DNA of 64,000 nt, from NCBI RefSeq assembly GCF_012933465.1, contig NZ_JABBND010000018.1, positions 81,473-145,472 of the forward strand. The letters are read 5' to 3'. Both the position numbers and the translations under genes were made by a program. A model generated the notes under the pieces. The model did not search any database. It was not told the DNA's origin and saw only the letters and a list, made by a program, of their open reading frames with translations. Source of the stretch: Actinomycetospora sp. TBRC 11914. Lineage in GTDB: Bacteria; Actinomycetota; Actinomycetes; Mycobacteriales; Pseudonocardiaceae. Below, piece by piece: positions 48,418-55,973 of the stretch (position 1 is the stretch's first letter; each line of letters begins with the position of its first letter).

Positions 48418-48420
48418 GCT
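48415..48420 (+). promoter_or_regulatory. Leaderless -10 element (TAGGCT) for the M24 peptidase gene, overlapping a stop codon
   Basis: TAGGCT is followed by 7 nt and ATG 48428. Its first three bases are the stop of the AtzH-like gene. Confidence 0.65.
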
Positions 48421-48427
48421 CTCGGCC

Positions 48428-49540
48428 ATGGGGTCCTCGCTCGCCGACCAGGTCTCGTCCCGTCTCGACCGGGCCCGCCGGCTGGCCGCCGAGGCCGGTG
48501 TCGACGCCCTCGTCGTGACCCCCGGGCCGGATCTCCAGTACCTCGCCGGGGTCGTCAAGCACTCCCACGAGCGGCTGTCCGCGCTGGTGCTGCCCACGCG
48601 GGACGAGGCGGCCTTCGTCGTGCCGCGCCTCGAGCGGCCCGGGCTCGACGGGTCCGGGGTCGACCAGGCCGGTATCAACGTCCTCGACTGGGTCGACGGC
48701 GAGGACCCCCACGGCCTCGTCGCCGCCTGCCTCGACGGCGTGAAGCGGGTCGCGCTGGCCTCGGACATGCCCGCGCTGCACGTCCTGGGGCTGCGCGACG
48801 CGCTGCCGCTGGCCACCCAGGAGCTCGCCACCCCGGTGCTGCGCGAGCTGCGGATGCGCAAGGACGCCGACGAGGTCGAGTACCTCCGCCGGGCCGGCGC
48901 GGCCATCGACGCCGTCCACGCCCAGGTCCCCGGGTGGCTGCGGCCCGGGCGGACCGAGGCCGAGGTGGGCCAGGACATCACCGCGGCCATCGTCGCGGCG
49001 GGCCACACGGAGGCCGCGTTCGTCATCGTCGGGTCCGGCCCGAACGGCGCGAGCCCCCACCACGAGGTCTCCGAGCGCGTGATCGAGGCGGGCGACGTCG
49101 TCGTCGTCGACATCGGCGGCCCGCTCCCGGAGGGCTACAACTCCGACTGCACCCGCACCTACGTCGTCGGCGGCCCGACCGACGAGGTCACCGACGTCTA
49201 CGCGGTGCTGCAGCGTGCCCAGGCCGCCGCGGTGGCCGCGGCCCGGCCCGGGGTGAGCGCCGAGAGCGTCGACGAGGCCGCCCGCGCGATCATCCGCGAC
49301 GCCGGGTACGGCGAGTTCTTCGTCCACCGCACCGGGCACGGCATCGGGCTCGAGGTGCACGAGGAGCCCTACATCGTGGCCGGGAACGCCCTGACCCTCG
49401 AGCCCGGCATGGCGTTCTCGATCGAGCCCGGCATCTACTTCCCCGAGCGCTGGGGCGCGCGGATCGAGGACATCGTCGTGGTCACCGACGACGGGTGCGA
49501 GCCGGTGAACACCCGCCCGCACGAGCTGCTCTCGTGCTGA
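48428..49540 (+). CDS. Xaa-Pro peptidase family M24 protein (PepE/PepQ-like)
   Basis: Metallopeptidase of 370 residues predicted to cleave Xaa-Pro dipeptides or N-termini in the cytoplasm. A creatinase N-terminal domain (about 1-140) precedes the pita-bread catalytic domain. All five metal ligands are visible: Asp in VVVVDIGGPL, Asp in YNSDCTRTY, His in HRTGHGIGLEVHE, Glu in FSIEPGIYF and Glu in GARIEDIVV. It corresponds by position to mycobacterial pepE, which lies near the 5'-3' exonuclease gene; here the ureide operon separates them. The stop overlaps the start of lnt. Confidence 0.9.
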   Translation: MGSSLADQVSSRLDRARRLAAEAGVDALVVTPGPDLQYLAGVVKHSHERLSALVLPTRDEAAFVVPRLERPGLDGSGVDQAGINVLDWVDGEDPHGLVAACLDGVKRVALASDMPALHVLGLRDALPLATQELATPVLRELRMRKDADEVEYLRRAGAAIDAVHAQVPGWLRPGRTEAEVGQDITAAIVAAGHTEAAFVIVGSGPNGASPHHEVSERVIEAGDVVVVDIGGPLPEGYNSDCTRTYVVGGPTDEVTDVYAVLQRAQAAAVAAARPGVSAESVDEAARAIIRDAGYGEFFVHRTGHGIGLEVHEEPYIVAGNALTLEPGMAFSIEPGIYFPERWGARIEDIVVVTDDGCEPVNTRPHELLSC

Positions 49541-51147
49541 AGGCCGGCGTCGCGCTCCGCGTCGTCGGGGCGGTCCTCGCCGGGCTCGGGCTCTACGCGG
49601 CGTTCCCGCCGCTGGGCTGGTGGTGGGCGGCCCCGCTCGGGATCGCGCTGCTGCTCGCGGTGGTCGACGGCCGGCGGGTGCGGGCGGCGTTCGGGTGGGG
49701 CGTCCTGGCCGCGCTGGCCTACCAGTACCCGCTGCTGCACTGGACCGGGACCTACGTCGGCGCGGTCTGGTTCGGCGCGCTCGCGGTCGTGGTGCTGGCC
49801 GTCGCGATCCCGGTGGCGCTGTTCCCGCTGGTCCGGGGGCTGCCCGCGGCGCCGCTGTGGGTGGCGTGCCTGTGGGTGGCGGGGGAAGCCGTGATCGAGC
49901 GGGTGCCCTGGGGCGGGTTCCCCTGGGCGAAGGTGGCGTTCGGCCAGGCCGGGGGCGCGTACGCGAAGCTCGCCTCGCTCGGCGGTGCGCCGCTGGTGAG
50001 CTTCGGGGTGGTGCTGTCCGGGGCGGGCCTGTGGTGGCTGCTGTCAGCGGTGTCGCATCGCAGACATCCAGTGTCCGGGAAGCCACACCGTCGCCGCGCG
50101 CTCGCCGTCGTGGGCGCCGTGGTCGCCCTCCTGCTCGGACCCGTCGTCGGGCTCCTCACCCCGGCCCACGCGGCCACCGAGCCCGGCGACCGGACGATCA
50201 CCGTCGCGGCCGTCCAGGGCAACGTGCCCCGCGCCGGGCTGGACTTCGCGAGCCAGCGCCGCGCGGTGCTCGACAACCACGTCCGCGAGACCCGCCTGCT
50301 CGCCGCCCAGGTCGCCGCCGGGCAGCGACCGCGTCCGGACCTGGTGATCTGGCCCGAGAACTCCTCGGACATCGACCCGTTCGCCAACGCCGATGCCCGT
50401 GCCGAGATCCAGGCGGTGACCGACGAGATCGGGGTGCCGGTGGTCGTGGGCGCGGTGCTGCGTCCGCAGGTCGACGCGGACGACACCGCGATCGTCGAGG
50501 GTCCCCGCAACGCCGCCGTCGTGTGGACCCCCCGCGTGGGGCCGACCGACCAGTACGTCAAGCGCCACCTGCTGCCGTTCGGGGAGTACATCCCGCTGCG
50601 CGGGCTGGCGTCGTTCTTCTCCGACGACGTCGCCCGCGTCACCGACTTCGTGCCGGGCACCGGCGCGCCGACCCTCGACGCCGGGCCGGCCCGCCTCGGC
50701 GTCGCCACCTGCTACGAGGTGGTGTTCGACGACGACGTTCGCGACGCCGTCACCGGGGGCGCCGACCTGCTGACCGTCCCGACCAACAACGCCACGTTCG
50801 GCGAGACGGACATGACCTACCAGCAGCAGGGGATGAGCCGGCTGCGCGCGGTCGAGCACGACCGGGCCGTCGTCATCGCCGCGACCAGCGGGCAGAGCGC
50901 GGTGATCGCCCCGGACGGCACCGTCGTGGACCGGACCGGCGCGCTCTTCACCCCCGGCGTCCTCGTCGACCGGGTGCCGCTGCGCACGACGACGACCCTC
51001 GCCACCCGGCTCGGCGCGGTGCCGGAGTGGGTGCTCGCCGCCCTCGGCGTCGGGGCCGCGGTGGCCGGCGGGGTCCGGGGTGTGCGGGCCCGCCGGCGGA
51101 CGGGAGGACCGACCCGGGCGGTGGAGACGCCGGCGGTCACCGGATGA
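49534..51147 (+). CDS. lnt: Apolipoprotein N-acyltransferase
   Basis: Integral membrane enzyme of 537 residues that N-acylates the lipid-bearing Cys of lipoproteins. About six to seven N-terminal helices are followed by an extracytoplasmic nitrilase domain and a final helix. The Glu-Lys-Cys triad is seen in LVIWPENSS (Glu), QYVKRHLLPFGEY (Lys) and GVATCYEVVF (Cys). GTG 49534 lies 7 nt inside the end of the peptidase gene, with weak SD support. The next gene, for polyprenol phosphomannose synthase, overlaps by 4 nt; in M. tuberculosis the two activities are fused in one protein, Ppm1. Confidence 0.92.
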   Translation: MLKAGVALRVVGAVLAGLGLYAAFPPLGWWWAAPLGIALLLAVVDGRRVRAAFGWGVLAALAYQYPLLHWTGTYVGAVWFGALAVVVLAVAIPVALFPLVRGLPAAPLWVACLWVAGEAVIERVPWGGFPWAKVAFGQAGGAYAKLASLGGAPLVSFGVVLSGAGLWWLLSAVSHRRHPVSGKPHRRRALAVVGAVVALLLGPVVGLLTPAHAATEPGDRTITVAAVQGNVPRAGLDFASQRRAVLDNHVRETRLLAAQVAAGQRPRPDLVIWPENSSDIDPFANADARAEIQAVTDEIGVPVVVGAVLRPQVDADDTAIVEGPRNAAVVWTPRVGPTDQYVKRHLLPFGEYIPLRGLASFFSDDVARVTDFVPGTGAPTLDAGPARLGVATCYEVVFDDDVRDAVTGGADLLTVPTNNATFGETDMTYQQQGMSRLRAVEHDRAVVIAATSGQSAVIAPDGTVVDRTGALFTPGVLVDRVPLRTTTTLATRLGAVPEWVLAALGVGAAVAGGVRGVRARRRTGGPTRAVETPAVTG

Positions 51148-51929
51148 GCGGAGGCGACCCCCACCCCGACGGGACCGGGGTGCTCGTCGTCGTCCCGACC
51201 TACGACGAGCGCGAGAACCTGGCTCCCCTCGTGGAGCGGGTGCTGACGACGCTGCCCGGCGCCCGCCTGCTCGTGGTGGACGACGGGAGCCCGGACGGCA
51301 CCGGCGAGCTCGCCGAGGAGCTCGCGGCGGCCGACGCCCGGCTCGCGGTGCTGCACCACCGACCGAAGCGGGGGCTCGGGGCGGCCTACGTCGACGCGTT
51401 CGCCCACGTGGTCGAGACGCACCCCAGCGTCGAGGTGGGGTGGGTGGTCCAGATGGACGCCGATGGCTCCCACGCACCCGAGGACCTGCCGGCACTGCTC
51501 GCGAGCGCGCGGAGCGACGGCGCCGACCTCGTGCTCGGGTCGCGCTACGTGCCCGGCGGGCGCGTGGTCGACTGGCCCTGGTACCGCAACGCGCTGTCCC
51601 GGGCGGCGAACGTGTACTCGCGGATCGCGCTGCGTCTCCCGGTGCGCGACGTGACCGGGGGGTTCCGGCTCTTCCGGCGGGCGGTGCTCGAGGAGATCAC
51701 CCGCGCGCCGGTCTCGTCGCAGGGGTACTGCTTCCAGGTCGACCTCGCGTTCCGGGTGCACCGCGGCGGGTTCGTGGTGCGCGAGGTGCCCATCACCTTC
51801 ACCGAGCGCAGCGCCGGCGCCTCGAAGATGAGCGGCGCCGTCGTCCGCGAGGCCCTGTGGCGGATCACCGCGTGGGCGGTGCGGGACCGGCTGCGGACAC
51901 GAAGAGACCCCGTCACCCTGCGGGGGTGA
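51144..51929 (+). CDS. ppm: Polyprenol monophosphomannose synthase
   Basis: GT2 glycosyltransferase of 261 residues making polyprenyl-phosphate mannose, the mannosyl donor for lipoglycans and protein mannosylation. Motifs: VVVPTYDERENLAPLVERV, VVDDGSPDGTG, the metal-binding DADGSHAPEDL, LGSRYVPGG, and VTGGFRLFRRAVLEEI. No transmembrane segment follows, so membrane contact probably goes through the Lnt protein encoded upstream (ATGA overlap). The last codons (RRDPVTLRG) lie in a 14-bp terminator hairpin. Confidence 0.92.
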   Translation: MSGGDPHPDGTGVLVVVPTYDERENLAPLVERVLTTLPGARLLVVDDGSPDGTGELAEELAAADARLAVLHHRPKRGLGAAYVDAFAHVVETHPSVEVGWVVQMDADGSHAPEDLPALLASARSDGADLVLGSRYVPGGRVVDWPWYRNALSRAANVYSRIALRLPVRDVTGGFRLFRRAVLEEITRAPVSSQGYCFQVDLAFRVHRGGFVVREVPITFTERSAGASKMSGAVVREALWRITAWAVRDRLRTRRDPVTLRG

Positions 51930-51937
51930 CGGGGTCT
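51905..51937. terminator. Perfect 14-bp hairpin between ppm and rbpA
   Basis: AGACCCCGTCACCC (51905-51918) pairs without mismatch with 51924-51937 around the loop TGCGG. It overlaps the last nine codons of ppm and sits 12 nt from the end of the convergent rbpA, so it can serve both. Confidence 0.85.
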
Positions 51938-51948
51938 GTCCGTCGGGC

Positions 51949-52293
51949 TCACGCGCTCTCGGAGCGGCGCTCCTTGAGCAGGCCGAGGCGCTCGTCGAGG
52001 AGCTCCTCGAGCTCGGGCACCGAACGGCGCTCGAGCAGCATGTCCCAGTGGGTACGCGGCGGCTTGGTCTTCTTCTGCTCGGGCTCCGTGCCGTCGATGC
52101 GCTTGCCCTCCTCGCCGTGGAGGCGGCACTCCCAGGTCACCGGCGCCTCGGCATCGTCCGAGAACGGCACCTCGAAGTCGTGACCCTTCGGGCAGCGGTA
52201 GGCGAAGGAGCGGCGGGGGGCGAGGTCGTGGTCGCGGTCGGTCTCGTAGCTGACGGCTCCGAGGCGGCTTCCACGGAGGACGCGGTCGGCCAT
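51949..52293 (-). CDS. rbpA: RNA polymerase-binding protein RbpA
   Basis: Binds RNA polymerase and group 1/2 sigma factors and stabilises the open complex; found only in actinobacteria. The 114 residues show the RbpA order: N-terminal tail (MADRVLRGSRLGAVSYETDRD), core domain with CPKGH and WECRLHG, basic linker (EQKKTKPPRTHWDMLLERRS) and the sigma-interaction domain (VPELEELLDERLGLLKERR). The core Cys/His/Cys set recalls the zinc-type RbpA of Streptomyces. The RBS AAAGGA lies 7 nt before ATG 52293. A SigR-type promoter stands about 70 bp upstream. Confidence 0.96.
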   Translation of the reverse strand: MADRVLRGSRLGAVSYETDRDHDLAPRRSFAYRCPKGHDFEVPFSDDAEAPVTWECRLHGEEGKRIDGTEPEQKKTKPPRTHWDMLLERRSVPELEELLDERLGLLKERRSESA

Positions 52294-52362
52294 GGTTGCT
52301 GTCCTTTCCTCGACTGCATGCGCGTCGCACGGGCCACACTCCCGCGACGACGCTCCAGGTCC

Positions 52363-52390
52363 CAACGCCCGGCGGTGCCGGTTCGTTCCC
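52363..52390 (-). promoter_or_regulatory. SigR/SigH-type promoter of rbpA
   Basis: On the minus strand GGGAAC (52390-52385) is followed by exactly 18 nt and GTTG (52366-52363), close to the oxidative-stress sigma factor consensus GGGAAT-N18-GTTG. The predicted leader is about 60 nt. In Streptomyces rbpA is a known SigR target. Confidence 0.75.
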
Positions 52391-52462
52391 GCGACACCTG
52401 ACGGACACGTGGTCGTGACCCGTCTCACGCCTCCCGGCGCGCGGACGATCCCGACCCCTGGC

Positions 52463-52476
52463 ACACATCGATGTGT
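52463..52476. promoter_or_regulatory. Perfect 14-bp palindrome upstream of rbpA
   Basis: ACACATCGATGTGT, fully symmetric and AT-richer than its surroundings, about 75 bp upstream of the rbpA SigR-type promoter and 32 bp from the end of the glycerophosphodiesterase gene. Candidate regulator site. Confidence 0.4.
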
Positions 52477-52507
52477 TCATCCAGGTGTTACCCGAGGTCA
52501 GGACAGA

Positions 52508-53314
52508 TCACACCGCCGGCGGCGCGCCCTCCCACGCGCCGCGCACCGCGAGGACGTCGCGGAGCAGGTCCGGCCGGTCGGTCATCAGGCCGTCGACGCC
52601 CAGGTCGAGGAGCCGGTGCATCTCCGCGGCCCGGTCGATGGTCCAGACGTGGATCTCGAGTCCGGCCTCGTGGGCGGCCCGCACGCTGGTGGCGTCGACG
52701 ACCGGCAGCCCGCCGAACCGGACCGGCAGCTGGGCGAGGTCACCGGCGACCGGGACGCGGCGGGAGAGCGGCCCCGGGAGCACCGAGCGGGTGCGCAGCG
52801 AGAGGGCGGCACGGGCGGACACGCCGGTGACGACCCGGTCGCCGAACCGCCGCCGCACCGCCCGCAGCCGTCCCTCGTCGGTGCTCGCCACGGCGACCCG
52901 CTCCGCGACGTCGTCGCGCTCGAGGAGCTCGAGCATCGGCCGCAGCGTGCCCGGCGACTTGAGGTCGACGTTGAACCGCGTGTCCGGCAGGGCCTCGAGC
53001 GCCTCCTCCAGACGGGGCAGCTTCTCCCGGCCGCGCACCCGCACCGGCGCGAGCTCGGCCCAGTCCATCGCGCGGAGCACGCCCGGGTGACCCGCCACCC
53101 GGCGCAGCGTCGCGTCGTGGTGGACGACGAGCACCCCGTCCCGCGTGGCGTGCACGTCGGTCTCGACGTAGGCGTAGCCCTCGTCGCGCGCGCGGAGGAA
53201 CGCCGCCAGGGTGTTCTCCAGTCCCGCGAGCTCGCCGACGTGCCAGCCCCGGTGCGCGAAGGCCCGGGGTCGAGGGGCGGCCAGGTACGGATGGGTGCGC
53301 GCCACCGGGATCAC
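52508..53314 (-). CDS. Glycerophosphodiester phosphodiesterase
   Basis: TIM-barrel enzyme of 268 residues that splits glycerophosphodiesters to glycerol-3-phosphate and an alcohol. Motifs: FAHRGWH and ENTLAAF, VETDVHATRDGVLVVHHDATL (metal Glu/Asp and catalytic His), FNVDLKSPG, and IHVWTIDRAAEMHRLLDLGVDGLMTDRP at the end. No signal peptide, so probably cytoplasmic. GTG 53314 (VIPVARTHPYLAAPRPRAFAHRG) is chosen because homologues begin near there and CACACT lies 7 nt upstream; the open frame runs further up without family similarity. Confidence 0.9.
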   Translation of the reverse strand: MIPVARTHPYLAAPRPRAFAHRGWHVGELAGLENTLAAFLRARDEGYAYVETDVHATRDGVLVVHHDATLRRVAGHPGVLRAMDWAELAPVRVRGREKLPRLEEALEALPDTRFNVDLKSPGTLRPMLELLERDDVAERVAVASTDEGRLRAVRRRFGDRVVTGVSARAALSLRTRSVLPGPLSRRVPVAGDLAQLPVRFGGLPVVDATSVRAAHEAGLEIHVWTIDRAAEMHRLLDLGVDGLMTDRPDLLRDVLAVRGAWEGAPPAV

Positions 53315-53321
53315 GAGCCGC

Positions 53322-53327
53322 AGTGTG
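53322..53327 (-). promoter_or_regulatory. Possible leaderless -10 variant (CACACT) for the glycerophosphodiesterase gene
   Basis: Minus-strand CACACT ends 7 nt before GTG 53314. The same variant precedes mmsA at the right end of the window. Confidence 0.35.
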
Positions 53328-53456
53328 CATGACGACGGCGTCGCGCGGGTCGCCACGCCGCGGCCGTCACGCGATCCCGGACTCCGCTCCGCAGCAGCGC
53401 GGCCGCCGTCCGGGGGAGATCCCGTCGCCCGTTCGCCAGGGCACGGTGACGACACG

Positions 53457-53468
53457 CCGTGATCACGG
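53457..53468. promoter_or_regulatory. 12-bp palindrome CCGTGATCACGG
   Basis: Perfect palindrome in the divergent spacer, with a second half-like GGTGATCA 18 nt further on. GTGATCAC cores recur in two other spacers of this window. Confidence 0.3.
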
Positions 53469-53505
53469 GGACACCACGGTGATCAGGCGTCACCCGCCGG
53501 CCACC

Positions 53506-53535
53506 TTGGGGGGATACGTACACATGGAGTAGTGT
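53506..53535 (+). promoter_or_regulatory. SigA-like promoter TTGGGG-N18-TAGTGT
   Basis: -35 TTGGGG (53506-53511), 18-nt spacer, -10 TAGTGT (53530-53535). The predicted start near 53542 gives a leader of about 30 nt with GGTGGA before ATG 53573. Confidence 0.5.
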
Positions 53536-53572
53536 CCGTTCGGTCACGAGCCAAGGTGGACACGGGGGACGG

Positions 53573-54325
53573 ATGGCGCGGTCGCGGCACGGGCGCACGG
53601 GGGGTGGGTCCTCGCCGGCCGGCTCCGGGCTGCCCTCGTGGGCCCAGCGCCACCTCGACGAGGCCGGCGAGCCCGGCCTCGACGCCGCCGCCGCCGCCCC
53701 GAGGCACCACCGCCGGGCCGCGGCCGAGCCGAGTCGGCTGCGCGGCTGGGGCGTCGCGATCGTCTCCGTGGCGGCCGCCGTGGGCGCGGTGCCGCTGGCG
53801 ATCTCGTCGCTGGCCAACGACCACTCGGACGACCCACTCCCCAAGGTCGACACCTACACGGCCGGCTCGCCGGGCCCGTTGCAGGTCGGTGGGGGAGCCG
53901 CGCGCCCCGACCGCGGCCGGCCGGCGCCCGACCGGGCCGGGACCGACCCGTCGACCGCCGGGGTGCTCGACGCCCCGCCCGCGGCTCCGGCCGGTGGTGC
54001 GCAGGGCGCGGCCGCTCCGGCGTTCGCCGCCCCGCTGCCCGCGGCCGTGGTCCGGCCGACCCCGCGGGTCCTCCCGCCGACCACCACGACGACCACCACG
54101 AAGACGACGACGCCGACGACCGAGGGCCGCTCGGCCACCAAGCCGCCGACGAAGCCGACGAAGTCGTCCTCGAACCCGCCGAAGTCCTCCTCGAAGCCGC
54201 CGAAGTCCTCCGGGGGCGGGTCCGACGACGACGGCGGGTCGCAGCAGTCCGGAGGCCTGCTCACCAACACGGTCAAGGGCGTCGGCAACACGGTCACCGG
54301 GGTGACGGGTTCGCTCGGTCTCTGA
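53573..54325 (+). CDS. Single-pass membrane protein with Thr/Pro/Lys/Ser-rich tail (unknown)
   Basis: Protein of 250 residues without a recognised family. A short cytoplasmic part (about 1-57) is followed by one transmembrane helix (about 58-80: WGVAIVSVAAAVGAVPLAI). A long extracytoplasmic region then carries a Thr run (TTTTTTTKTTTPTT), KPPTKPTKSSSNPPKSSSKPPKSS repeats split over about 25 residues, and a short hydrophobic-amphipathic end (LLTNTVKGVGNTVTGVTGSLGL). It looks like a surface or cell-wall-spanning protein. A defined promoter and RBS support it as a gene. Confidence 0.65.
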   Translation: MARSRHGRTGGGSSPAGSGLPSWAQRHLDEAGEPGLDAAAAAPRHHRRAAAEPSRLRGWGVAIVSVAAAVGAVPLAISSLANDHSDDPLPKVDTYTAGSPGPLQVGGGAARPDRGRPAPDRAGTDPSTAGVLDAPPAAPAGGAQGAAAPAFAAPLPAAVVRPTPRVLPPTTTTTTTKTTTPTTEGRSATKPPTKPTKSSSNPPKSSSKPPKSSGGGSDDDGGSQQSGGLLTNTVKGVGNTVTGVTGSLGL

Positions 54326-54349
54326 CGCGTCGGCCCGGGGGAACGGCCA

Positions 54350-54397
54350 CCGAGTGGACCCCGAGGGCTCGCCCGGCAGCCGTGGAGGTCCACTCGG
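54350..54397. terminator. Inverted repeat between convergent genes
   Basis: CCGAGTGGACC (54350-54360) pairs perfectly with 54387-54397 around 26 nt. It lies between the membrane-protein gene and the convergent LigD-like gene, 7 nt before the latter ends. Confidence 0.6.
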
Positions 54398-54403
54398 CGA
54401 GGC

Positions 54404-55819
54404 TCAGGGGAGCGGTGCCCCCTCCTGCAGGGCCGCCGCGTACAGGTCCCCGTGCTCGGCGATCCGCGCGAGGACCTCCTCGGGCGAGAACACCAGCTCG
54501 TCCGGGTCGGTGCATGTCTCGACCTCGGCCCACGTCAGCGGGGTGGAGACCGTGGGCGCGCCGTGGGCCGACCGCGCGCGCAACGAGTAGGGCGCGACCG
54601 TGGTCTTGGCGGTGTTGTTCTGGCTCCAGTCGACGAACACCTTGCCGGGCCGGCGGTCCTTGGCCATCACCGCGGTGACGGCGTCCGGGGTCTCGCGGGC
54701 GAGTGCCTCGGCGAGCCGCTTGGCGTAGGCCGAGGTCGCCGCCGGGTCGCCGTCGGGGCCGAGCGCGACCGGCGCCGTCATCTGCATGCCCTTGGAGCCG
54801 CTGGTCTTCACGCTCGCCACGAGCCCGTCGGCGTCGAACCGGTCGCGGATGCGGCAGGCCACGGCGGCGCACTCGAGCAGCCCGGTGCCGGGGCCCGGGT
54901 CCAGGTCGACCACGAGCTCGTCGGGCGGGAGCGGGTGGTCCTCGGCGTCGACGCGCCACTGCGGCACGTGCAGCTCGAGCACGGCGAGGTTGGCGAGGTA
55001 CACCAGCGCCGCGAGCTCCTCGACGACGACGAACGACGCGCTGGAGCTCCCGCGCGAGGAACCGGGGGTGGGGACGACGACGGTCCGCAACCAGGACGGG
55101 GCGTTGCGGCCCGCGTTCTTCTCGTAGAAGGACTCGCCGTCGATGCCGTCGGGGAAGCGGCGCAGCGTGAGCGGCCGGCCGGCGAGGTGGGGGAGCAGGG
55201 TGTCGGCGACGCGGGCGTAGTAGTCGACGACGGCGTTCTTCGGCGTCCCCGGGTAGAGCTCCTTGTCGAGGTTGGAGAGCTTGAGGGTCCGGCCGCCCAC
55301 CGAGACCCGCGGGGACTGGACGTCGCGGGCCGACCGCTCCGTCGGCGTGGTCCCGTCGTCGACCCGACGGGTGACGAGCCAGTCCTTGGGGTCTTCGTTG
55401 CGGGCCGGCCGGAAGAACACGAAGCGCCCGTCGACCCGCTCACCCCGCAGGGTGACCGCGACCTCGTCGTCGCTCCACTTCTCCGTCTCGTAGGTCCCGG
55501 AGTCCCAGACGGTCATGCTGCCGCCGCCGTACTCGCCCTGCGGGATGTCGCCGTGGAAGTCGAGGTACTCGAGCGGGTGGTCCTCGGTGTGCACGGCCAG
55601 GCGCGGGGTCCCGGGCCGCTCGGGCAGCCCCTTGGGCACCGCCCAGCACACCAGGACCCCACCGCGCTCGAGGCGCACGTCGTAGTGCAGGCGCCGGGCG
55701 TGGTGCTCCTGGACCACGAAGCGCCCGCCGGCGTCGGTGTCGGATCCGCCGACTTCGCCGAACGGCTCCGGCGTGCGCCCGGGATCGCGTTTCGCCCGGT
55801 ACGTCCCGAGTTCGCCCAT
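54404..55819 (-). CDS. LigD-like protein: phosphoesterase plus polymerase, no ligase domain
   Basis: Non-homologous end-joining-type protein of 471 residues. Residues about 10-150 are the 3'-phosphoesterase domain (RFVVQEHHARRLHYDVRLE, LDFHGDIPQGEYGGG). Residues about 175-471 are the archaeo-eukaryotic primase-like polymerase domain (LSNLDKELYPG, ELVVDLDPGPGTG with the DxD metal site, SGSKGMQM and VDWSQNNTAKTTVAPYSLRA). The ATP-dependent ligase domain present in full LigD is absent, and no ku gene is nearby. It should trim and fill DNA ends for a separate ligase. RBS GGGAGGAA before ATG 55819. Confidence 0.88.
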   Translation of the reverse strand: MGELGTYRAKRDPGRTPEPFGEVGGSDTDAGGRFVVQEHHARRLHYDVRLERGGVLVCWAVPKGLPERPGTPRLAVHTEDHPLEYLDFHGDIPQGEYGGGSMTVWDSGTYETEKWSDDEVAVTLRGERVDGRFVFFRPARNEDPKDWLVTRRVDDGTTPTERSARDVQSPRVSVGGRTLKLSNLDKELYPGTPKNAVVDYYARVADTLLPHLAGRPLTLRRFPDGIDGESFYEKNAGRNAPSWLRTVVVPTPGSSRGSSSASFVVVEELAALVYLANLAVLELHVPQWRVDAEDHPLPPDELVVDLDPGPGTGLLECAAVACRIRDRFDADGLVASVKTSGSKGMQMTAPVALGPDGDPAATSAYAKRLAEALARETPDAVTAVMAKDRRPGKVFVDWSQNNTAKTTVAPYSLRARSAHGAPTVSTPLTWAEVETCTDPDELVFSPEEVLARIAEHGDLYAAALQEGAPLP

Positions 55820-55905
55820 CCGGTTCCTCCCGTCGGTGTCCGCCGTGTGCCCTCACGGTGAAGGATCCCACTGCCGAGCCCGGTGCCACCCGTCCGACAC
55901 GGGCA

Positions 55906-55911
55906 TACGCT
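55906..55911 (+). promoter_or_regulatory. -10 element (TACGCT) upstream of bfaA
   Basis: TACGCT lies 62 nt before ATG 55974, with GAGGGG (about 8 nt before the ATG) as RBS in the predicted leader. Confidence 0.4.
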
Positions 55912-55973
55912 GCTGACCCGGACGGCCGAACGGCGCCGGGGTACCGACGCCACGTGAGCGAGGGGTGTCGGGG

